The notes under the pieces are model-generated. The model made no database searches, had not been told where the DNA came from, and saw only the letters and a list, made by a program, of their open reading frames with translations. A program made the translations under genes and the position numbers. From Aphrocallistes beatrix (taxonomy: Eukaryota; Porifera; Hexactinellida; Sceptrulophora; Aphrocallistidae), in contig OY725492.1 in the NCBI GenBank assembly GCA_963281255.1, forward strand, positions 4,643,571-4,707,570: a stretch of DNA of 64,000 nucleotides. The letters are read 5' to 3'. Positions 34,701 to 46,000 of the stretch are shown piece after piece (positions within the stretch are counted from its first letter, which is position 1; each line of letters starts with the position of its first letter).

Positions 34701-37001
34701 CAGCTCGATTCTTATCTACATGCATATGCTAGTCAGAAGTGTCAGAATATGGAACTAATTCTCCAAGGGTAAATAGGGGAATATGGCAAAACATTGTTTA
34801 AAAAGTTATTACTATTAGCTAGCAGATCTCAGACATGGAGATGCATTTCACTCTGGATGTACTATAATTTCGGAAACTAAATAGTGTTCTTTTGGCAAAA
34901 ACCTGAAATTTCATTTTTTGACAAATAAATTCCATTATTTTTGCACACAAGAGAGAGTCACAATACAAATTATTTGACTAAATAATGTTAGCCAAAAAAA
35001 CTATTTAATTGCCAGAATAATATCACACGCATTTCCCTCTCCACTGGACTTATTTCTGCCTGAAAGTTGGTATTATATTTACTACAATAAGGTATCTAGC
35101 ACATTCTACATGATAGCTGAAATAAATTTATATTAAGTATTATTCGCTGACACTCGATTTTAAATCTGTTCCTATCAGAGGATAACAGCCTACTTTGTAG
35201 TACAGCCAGGGTCGCTTATTGTGAACCACCAGGGGACTAAAAATCTGTTCATAAAGAGGACATAAGATTAAAGAGCTTGTGGGTCAGATCGAGTAATTTA
35301 GCGGATTACCTCGCTAAAGAGCAACCGTAAAATGCAAAATTCTTATCGACTTCATAAATCCAGGCAGGTTGTAATGTGTTTAAAAATACATTGCACGCAA
35401 TCAGTACTATTCATTGAACGAAGTTTTGAACTACAGTCAGGGTCGCTTATTGTGAACTACCAGGGGACCAAAAAATCTGTTCATAATAAGCGAACTTGAT
35501 TCAATACAAATCCTATCTAAAAAATTAAATTGGGATCAGGAGGTTAGTTCATAATAAACGAATGTTCATAATAAGCTACCCTGACTGTACAAACACGCAC
35601 CACTTGGGCTACGCCATACTTCCTACTAATGCACAATGATTGGTTATGATAAAGTACTTGCACCTTATTGAACAATAGGAATATGCTTGGAAACGTCTAT
35701 GAATGTGACGTACGTAGCTAAATATTTATGAAGAAAGGAGAGCATTTAAGCAGGAACTGATCTCAAAAGAATTGTCTGTGAACAGGATGCCAGATATAAA
35801 ATTTAAAAGAAGATTTGATACAAATATTTGAGTCATAAAATGTTTGCTATAACAGATCAGGTAAAATGAGAACTTAAATTTACTCCACAAGTTGAATAAC
35901 ATTACACCAGTGCGGTATCTACTTACATTCAAATGATGTTCACAGAATTATCAATGCAACGATTAAAATTGGTTTCACAAACAGCTGAGTTCAGTTCAGT
36001 TGATTGCAGGCAGAGAGATAGCATATCTAACTGAATTAGAACCACCAGAATAGTTCTACAGCTATGTTAAGTTACTATTGCAATTTGAACCCGAACTGTT
36101 CATTGAAATAAAGTTCAACTTGCAATAGAAACTTCAGAGTGCTTGCTTCCCATTAGGAATGTTTCCACGTGGATACATTAGAGACTGTTCCTGTGTTGCT
36201 GTCTTTTATTGATAACAACCTTACAAAACTGAAACTAATACCGGAGCAAAACAATACATTCTATACATTATAACTGTGAACACACAATAGTGTGTTATTG
36301 TAATGGAATAACTTGAAGAAAGTTGCAATTGTAAAGAATAGCTCTCCGATACCCAGAATTTCAGAATTATTGGGCTTACCAGTGGCGTAGCTAAGGTTTA
36401 ACTGTGGTGGTGCTGTGTCACACAGAGGTGGTGCATATGCAATTGAATGTGGAATCGTTAAATGTGTCTGAAATCGGTGGAATAACTAAACCCAGTTTTA
36501 ATTAATACAAGCGCGCTTCGCTTGCTTGCGCTGCGCGGCTGGCAGACACTTTGTGTCCGCCGGAGGCGCCCTGCGGGCGCCTGGAGTCACATTGATTAAT
36601 TATAAGGGAGATAACATCTCTAAATACGTCTGTCCTACTGTTATATTCGATATCGCACGAAAAATCATCAAATTTGTCAATTTTTAGAATTTTGATGCGT
36701 AATGATGACGTCATAATAAAATGATGAGTTATCTTTTTTTGATGATAGTTGCATCATATGTGAGGTATATTAATATACACACTCTATTAAAATTTCAGCC
36801 TTCTATCATCTAAAATGGCTGAGTTATGGTCGAAAAACTGAAATTTCTGATTATTAAAAAGGTGACAATGACGTCATAATTCCATGATGAGTCCACATTT
36901 TCGTCTGAACTCAGAACTTAGTGGAGCTATAGCCAAAAGACCCGAACATGCCAAAAATCAGCTTTCTGTGCCTGGAAGTTTCTTCAATCAATTCGTTACA
37001 G

Positions 37002-37032
<31 letters not shown>

Positions 37033-40000
37033 TACACATTAATTGAGTTTTAATAGTAAGGATACAATTTTGAAATTTCACACTTGACAAAGTGTAATCT
37101 GGTGAACATACCATATGTTGTAAGCCTTAACGAAGCTATCAGATACTTGATATACAGTATAACCTCGAAATACGAACACGGATAATACGAAACTCCGGAA
37201 ATACGAACAATAATTCAACCCCTATGGAGAAAAATATATGCAAATCACTCTAGATAATACAAATGCTGGATAATACCAACAAATTTCAACCGTCACCTTG
37301 GTGTTCATATTAACGAGGTATACTGTATCTCAGTGTTTCCCTCAGGATTATTGAAAAGCGCGGTACACAAATTCACGTTATTCGACAAGCTAAGCGCGCT
37401 TAACGCGCTCGGCGGTAAACACTGCTGTATCTCCTATCTTACCTCAATAAAGTATACTCCTATATTGATTATTGAGTATATAAATACGTGTGTTATCTGC
37501 TACCTGCTCAACGAGCTTAGCTTGTTGCTCCAGGGCTCTGTTCTCTCCTTGAGTTGTCGCCAGCTGAGTTCTCAACTCTGCCACTTCCCTATCCACCTCA
37601 CGCCCCACTCTCTCTCGCTGTTCCAGCTCCATCCTCAGTTCTGAATTGAGGGAGACACCTTCTGAAATCTTAGATTGGAGATCTGAAACTAACAATTCTT
37701 TCTGGTGCAACTTCTCATCCCATTCCGCTTGTGAGCGAGACAGCCTCTCTTCCAGTTCAGAACACGTCTGTATTTGAGTCTATAAATAGCGAAATTCTAT
37801 AAATAGTATCGAATAGAGATAGAGGAGGGGGTATTTAGTGGTACCTGCAGGTCTCTGTTTCTATTATTAGCCGCCTCCATTATCTGCTGCAGGTCCTGCC
37901 TGCTTAATTTCAGTTCCAATTCCAATGCGGAGATACGGTCTCTACGCTCCTGTTCCGAGCTCATCAGCTGATTGGCTTGTCTCTCTACCTCGCCGCGACA
38001 CTTTTTGAGCGCCACTTCCAACTCCCTGACAGTTTGTCTCCCCTGCTCCGCATCTCTCTGCAGTGCCTCTAGCTCCTGGCAACGATCTGGAACCAAATAA
38101 TGCATAGTTCCAATTAATACACACCCACATAAACTGCATATGTGACAAATTAATTAAGATGTGCCAGGAAACTGATTTCTTATCAGAGAATAATTCCCAG
38201 TTTTCAGGTCTACGTATTTCAAAAATCTGAACTCAAAAGACGAGCATGATATTGTACAAAACACTCCTTCTCAATCCTGGAAATGTAGATCTTGAGCTAG
38301 GAGTTGAAAGTACCATTGCACCCGAATTGTTCAGTGAATAGAAACTTTACAGTGGCCTGTTTTACATTAGGAAAGTCTCCACGTGGATGATCTAAATACA
38401 TCCACATAGAAAATACTGACTATAAAAGATTACACGGGCGTTAAAACTGAAACTGCAAACGAAGTGATCTGATCCACAACGTATTTCAGTCTAATCAGTT
38501 ATAATGCAATGTACAGAATGTAAGCAATTAAATTAATTAAAAGGTTTCAAAACTAATCACACGACAGTTATTCTAACTTTAAAAAAAAACCAGCTCTGAA
38601 CTTTATAGTAAGAGTGAGCTAATCTAAGTTGTAGAATGCCATCCAAACTGGAACTATGATTCAGTTCCAGTTTGCAACTCGTTAAGCTACTCATTATGAA
38701 GTATACTGGGAGAGTTATGTATATAAACCATAGCAAGCTTCAATGAATAATATAAAGGCTTCATTGAGAAAGTATATAATAGGCAAATGGCAACAGTAAA
38801 CACGAACATAACTACAATAGAGGATATGGAGGTTTTAACAAGTCTGCAGTTGGGGATAGATTATGTTATAAAACATACTCAGGGCAAAAAGGAAGTCTTG
38901 AGTAAGGATTTTAACTCAATCGACACGATCAGCTTCCCGAGAGAGGGATCAGAAACCACTCCACCACACGACCTCAACTCGTTTGTGATAAAAACCTATG
39001 CAAGCGAAGCATTCCAACAATTTCGAAGTTATTTTTCGATCGATTCAGACGAGTTTTACGAGTCAATCTGTCAACGACCCCTCAAATCCCTAAACAACCC
39101 GGGAGCCAGTGGCTCGCTGTTCTTCATGACAGAAGACGACAATTACGTCATAAAGACCGTATCGGAGAAAGAAGCGAGGTTCCTGCAGCAGTTACTGCCC
39201 GGATACTGGCTGAATATACACCAGAATAGTAAGACGCTTCTGCCCAAGTTTTTCGGACTTTTCGCGTACAAAACCCTTCAAAAATCGATGCGTTTCGTGA
39301 TAATGAACAACGTCCTGCCGTCCAGCATAAAATACCACCTCAAATTCGACCTGAAAGGTTCCAGCTACAACCGAAAAGCTAACGAAAACGATTTATTCCA
39401 GGAAGCACTCCCAGTTACGTTCAAGGACAACGATTTCCAAGATCGAATCAGTGAGGGGTTCTTGATGAGTTTGGATAAACGCGAACTCCTGGTAGACAAC
39501 CTAGAGCGAGATTGCGGGGTGCTGGAGAGCTTCGAGATCATGGACTATAGTCTGTTGGTCGGCGTTCACAACGTGACTCAGGTTCTCAAAGAGGCCTCAG
39601 AAAAGGCTGCTCTGAGAAGCAAACTTCCTCCAAAGAAAGGTGCACTCAGATCGATCCTACGGCAGAGGATGTCTATCGATATTAACCATTCGAATTACGA
39701 TAGTTCACTCATTGAGAAACGGTCCATTCAACTGTCTGTCCATCTTGCCACCATACCAGATGGAGGGTTTCCTGTCAAACTTCCGAACGGAGATTTCGCA
39801 ATCGTATTTGTGGGGATAATCGATATTCTACAGAATTTTCGGACGAAAAAGAGGATTGAGCACGCGGTGAAATCGCTTATCGTAGATGGCGACACGATTT
39901 CAGTGCAAAAACCAAGTTTCTACGCGAAACGTTTCTTGAAATTCATGACAGAGGACGTGTTCAAGGAGGTGAGTGCGAAGAAGAAAAGAATTGTCACTTT

Positions 40001-43000
40001 CGGGAGTGTTCGGAGGAATAGTTTGGTGGATATCAGTAATGCGGACGAATACAGCATTCCAGAGGACTACCCTGATCGTCCAGGAAGCGCAGAAGGGGAA
40101 CGGAAGATGGGAATGCTGAAGAGACAAGCGACAATCGAGATGGACCCCCTCTTGACCCCTAGCAACGACTTCAACTATCGAGAGGGGATAATCGAGGGAG
40201 TGCAGAGAGCGCGCAAGAATTTCAGGTTCACTAAGCAGGCTGCCGTGGAAGAAACTTGATTGGACAGAAAAGAGTGTGCTGAATTACAGGACTATCAACT
40301 AAGCAATTATTATTATTATTATTATTGTTGTTATTGTTATTGTTATTGTTATCTGGTTACTCAGCTGAAATTAAATATTATTTTAAATAGTTTCCGGTTG
40401 TCAAGCGAGAAGTGGTTTCTTCTCAAAATAATCTATCAAGAATTTGTGTAGCAAATCAGAGATTTGTTTTTTGGTGAGGTTTCCGATTTTGGGAAATACG
40501 GGTATTGTAAGAATTCCAATGTCCATTACTTTTAGTAATTAGTTTATAATTACACAGACAATTGATTTGATATTTCATGTCTATTTCTAAAGAACCATTC
40601 CAAGCAATTTCGCATTATGATTTTCAAAAATAGATATTTTCCATACATGCCCACCGTTCCGTTTATTCACCCTTTCCAATCTTAGCAAACTCCTCCCATA
40701 AGATTCTTTATAATTTTGAAAATAGTTTTGCAAAATTTCAAGACTTTCGGTTTTCATATATTTTCAAGTACGCATCGCTTGCTTGCGCAGCGCGGCTAGA
40801 GAATACTTCATTTCTGCACCAATCTCCCACTAGAAACTAACATTGCTGAACCATGGATACATAGTATGAACTAATATTTCATTACTGAATTAGCTGATAC
40901 AATTAATAATTCAGTACAATATCCCACATAGCGGAGTGCTAATATGTTTAAAATAAATAGGTGTTGAAACCCTTTTCAAAAGAACTTGCTTTAACGGTGA
41001 AGTTAAAATTAATGCGGTTTATGAAAGTCTTGAGGGAATAGTATATGTTATATTGCCTTCACTCTAAGAGAAATAAACTCCAACAATCTACAAAGTTCTC
41101 ACCTAGCTTAACCAGCTCCAGTTTATGGTTGAGAGTTCCGTTCTGCTTTGAGAGAGACTCGTTCTGAGATAGAAGCGCGTCTCCGTGCCCCTTCGCCTCC
41201 GCTAATTGATTCCTGAGTGTCTCTGTCTCTCTCTTCGACACCTTCAATTTCTCACTGCAAGTCGACAGCTGATTCTCAAACTCCCTCGCGTGGTCTGAGT
41301 GAGAAAGTTTGAGTCGGTCTATCGCTGTACGGATCTGATGATCACATTCCGCTTTCGCCTGATCCTAAAAATAGCCCCGATCAATACCAAAATTAACCCA
41401 CAAGTTTGCAAAATCCAGAATTTTTCAATAATTAACCTGACAACCCTGACAAGCTAGTGGTATGGACAGAAGCGATGAATACGAAAAGGACAGAGAAGGG
41501 AAGACAGGCCAGGAACAGAAATGGATAGCGAACATTAGCTACCTCCCTTCTTAGCTAATAAAATGACGACCACTGCAAGGGAGTATTATCTGGGAGCGTG
41601 AACATTGGAGTATTACTGTATCAGTGGCATTCAAACTGGGTACGTTAGGCTTCTCACGGGAGTATGCCAGCTCTCAAAATTATATATATATAAACATATT
41701 ATTAATAATAAAGTTCAAAAATAGTCTGGGGGTACGCTTGGAAAAAGTTTGAAGATCACTTCTCTATATCATAATATAATTTAACGATTTACAGGGTTGC
41801 CGTGGGAATGGGAATCTGTGGGAATTCCCATGGGAAAACCCACATATTCCCATATAGGATGGGAATGACTCTAAGGCAATGGGAATTCCCACATGTGGGA
41901 ATCTGTGGGATTTCCTGTGAGAATTGAAATTCCATTCCCACGGCAACCCTGACGATTTAGATCCATGAATATTGAGGTTATGAGCGTATCTATGGAGGGC
42001 TGTGTATAAGTAATCTCGCTACTCCACACAACTTTCAAACCTAGCTATTGCTATTACTACAGGGACAGGGGGAATTATCCTCTACGGTGTTTAGTTCTAG
42101 TAACTAGTTACGCCCTAGCCCAATCCTTCCATTTAAATGTAAATATTTGTTTTCACACTTTAATATAATAGTAAACAACAATACATACTCAAACAAAGAA
42201 GGTGAATCTACTAATTAGTTTCATTTCTTTCAGTACCTCTCTTTCTGTTGAGTGTTGAAGTTTCTGTAATCTGGTTCAAGAAGAAACATGAGTGGGTCCT
42301 ATATACTATTCCTATTTACTAAGCCTAACTACTACTCACTAATTATACCGAAGCAACCAAGCTCTACTTACTACCTCAGTCACTCAGTGCCTAGCCTAGT
42401 TCTTGAGAACTAATTCTTGAGCATCTCGTGGATGGTGGCCTGCACATCACTCTTGTTCTTACGTACATTCTGGACAAGTTTGTGGTTGGTGATGTCGAAC
42501 CCCATTTCACGCAGTGTCTCCATGGCCTGCTTCTCATCACTGGACATGTCTTCAGGGATGAGGCTCACCGGTGGATCAGGGAATGAGGCAGGTGGTTCGG
42601 GATATGCCGCTGGCTGTTCGAAGGGATGAGGGCCCATCGGATCGTAGGGGTGTCCAGGCGTGTCCATGAATGGCATTGAGAACCGTGGGAGGGCGAATGG
42701 GAAGTAGTGGGGGAACTGAGGAGGAGGGGGGTGGAGATAGGGGTTCGGGTGGATGGGCTGCTGGGGGTTGGATGGTTCTGGGGCGGTGGGAGGGCAAGGG
42801 CATTCCGTCTTTTCAAGGATTTCTTCAGCGGGCGCTTCCTTTTCGTCGAGATTGGGTCGCTCTTCCACCTCGACATCCACGTTGATATCAAGCGGCGCGA
42901 GCATAGTGGCGACATCTTCCCCGACTCCCTGCAGATACTCTTTCTCCATCTCACGCGAGCACGAACGCCGTCCCCTCTTCGGAGACCGGATCTCCACCAT

Positions 43001-46000
43001 GGAGTGGTCGGGGTGAGTGCGGACATCAAAGCAGGCCTGGCAGAGGTCGTAGTCTGGACAAGTGCGGCAGTGGAATCGACTCCCGACAATGGCCCCGTTG
43101 CACCCGTCGCAGGCGTACCCCCAGTGCGTATTCTTGTACTCCTTACCGCAGCCCTTGCCCCCACGGAATCGTCCACGACCCCCGCGATAATGGCTCAACA
43201 TGTCCCGCTGGAAATCGAACCAGTGGGTCTTAGACTCGCTTGGCTTCTTCTCAGTGGCCACCCACAGTTTGAGGAGGTGTCCCTCGCAGGCTTTCGCGGC
43301 GTCCAGGAGTTCTGTGTCCGACGAGATATCGATCCAGTCCCCCTCTTCGTCCTTCCACTTCAGGAGGAGATCGGTGCCGATGAGGGCAGGGTACAGGTTG
43401 AGGATTTTCTCGCAGAGGTCGTTGTACTTAAGTCCGGTGTCCCAGGCGAACCTACGAATCTGAGTGGGCTCCTTGTCCCAATCCTCGATCAGGAATATCT
43501 TTATTATTAGAGACATCTCTTTGTGTTTGCTCAAAGTTAGTGGTGGTATGGATTAGATTGAATCGCTTATATAAGAATAGAACTGTATACCTCACAATGC
43601 TATAGTAGTGTCGTCATACACAATCTTAAAATAGAATCGGTAGAAGTCAATTCTAGATTGCATCATGTGGCTTCTAGATTACTGATATAAGCTATATTTA
43701 ACTTGTTATGTCTAATAATAGCGAGTATTCTCTTGTTTATATGATGTTGTAATTCTAAGTTCAGAGAAGTGTAGAGTAGGTAATTCCAGAATCTACTAAT
43801 TAGTTGGCAGGAATTACGAGTACACAGCGTTGTTATTGTACTGAATAAATTAGTTAATTAAACTGTGTTGTAAAAAACATTTTAAATTTTTGCAACTGGG
43901 CACATACCTCAGTCACCCTCCCTAGTTACGGTACTGAGTAAACATCTACTGCAATAACATTCTTAAGAAACAATGGTAGCTATTCAAACTTATCAAAACT
44001 TTATCTCAACGAGTAAACCATTGCCAACCATCTCTAGATTCTACACTGAATCCAGGAATTTTGAGTCAATTACACTGCCTGGCCAAAAGGATAGAAATCA
44101 AGGTTGCAACCGAATAGTTCAATATTCAGTTAGACCAAATATTATTTGGCAAATAGTTGATATTCGGTTGGGAACCGAAGGGAATTATTCATGAATACTG
44201 ATATTCGGTTCAATCGGTTTCAACCTTGAAATGTTTTAGTAATGTCTATGGTGCAAATGATTGTAGTGTTTTAAGGCAGTATCTGTGTCCACCGATGGTT
44301 TTCCTGTACAATAAGGGATGGGAGATATTCTCACAGGAAGTCAGGAACATACCTGAATTTAGTCGCTAACAAATAAAATTGTAAAAAAGATCAGCATTAA
44401 AGAGTTTTCTGTTAAAATCAAGGGTTTCCGAATGAGACAGGAAAGAATTTAAACTCCAAATTAAGCGAGGGGGAATACTAGTCCGCTGTTGACTCACCTT
44501 TTCCCTCCTGAGGGAGTTGAGTTGTCGCTGTAGCTGTTGCAGCTGCTCGACATGCTCAGCTGAACTGCCTCGCTTCTCAGTCAGCTGATCTTCCAGCAGA
44601 CGAATCTAAACAGGAACTAAGATTAAGTTAGTTCCAATTCAGTCAGGACTCACACAGAAACACACCTGTCTCTCCTTCCCTTCAAGTTCTATTTTTAACT
44701 TCTCCACATCGCCTCTGTTACCGGAACTGGAACCTGATCTAAATATAGAATCTGATCGGTTGCTAGGAGACGGAGTTTCCAAGCGGACGGCGAGACTCTC
44801 CATTCGCTGAAGCTGATTGCGCGCGTTGGTTTGCTCGAATTGGAATTTAGAAATTTGCTGTGACAGAACCAGCACTTTCTCCTTTAGGGCTGCATTCTCA
44901 GTGGATAATCCGTTGCTAGGAGACAGATTTAAATCAAAGTGTGAAATTCGTTGATTCTTGGATTCAACCAGTTTCTTTGATTGTTCTAGTTGTTGCTAAA
45001 AATAGAATATCATCATAGACACAGCATATACGTCAAATTCTGTAACAAGCGTCCTTAAGAAAGTATCTGAGCAGAAATGGGTTCCTTAATGACAAAGTAA
45101 CTCGAGAGTTCTCACGAGAAGGTAAAAGGGGCAAAAGGGCAATGACCCCTTGATAAATTTGTCTTGTAATCGACCAATAAAAATGAAGTTTTGTTAAAGG
45201 AAAAGATGAGACCATTACTCACTATTATCTCACGATTTGGAACAACTTCATAATACTATTTTACCACATCTCACGATTTGCTCATTCCATCAAACGATTT
45301 GGTTAGAATACAGACTGAGAGGTAGACCGACATTTTTGGCGACATCTGATTTCCTATTGACAATGATTTTTGCTTGCTCATTTCCGGTTAAGTCATTTTG
45401 GGCGGGGAAGCCATAGAAATATCGGATCCAAGCTATAAATAGAATGAACCCAGTTATTGATTTCCTACCTATCGAGTCCCTACCTGCGATTGGAAGAGTT
45501 TGGTCTCGGCTGACTTGAGTTGAGTCAGTCTCTCTTCAGAGAGCATCGCCCCCTCTCTCTCCCTCTCGCGACTCTGGGACAGAGCTTCCCTCAGGCGGGA
45601 TTGGCTGGAGACCGCTTGCTCCAGGGAGCGGGAGACAGTCTCGTAGGACCGCTTCAAACTCTTCAGCTCCTCCCTCCCAGCTGATTGGTCAAGCTCCAGT
45701 CTCTGCACGCGTCTCTTCCTCTCTGTCAGCTGTTGCTCTAGCTCCGACACGCGGGACTTCTGAGACTCCATTTCCTACACAGACAATGCACAGTAACTAT
45801 CATAGGCGCCAAGTTTGGGAAAATAGAATAAAACCTGGGGGGCCAAGAGCGAGGGAAAATTTTTTAAATCTTAGATGCTCAAATATCGATACACAGCTAT
45901 TGTTGTTACTTAGGGAAAAGAAAATCTCTCGACTATTGTGGAAGAAAAATGTAATTGGGATATGTATATTTAGACTCAATTAACATAATTTTGGGGTTTA

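Noticed and set aside
38787..40259. Bacterial transfer as an explanation for the intronless PIP5K
   Set aside because: PIP5K is a eukaryotic family, the motifs are animal-like, and a TATA box is present; a retrocopy or intron loss explains it better.
42707..43510. 267-residue plus-strand frame
   Set aside because: Antisense to the p62-like gene, which has three recognisable domains in the sense frame.
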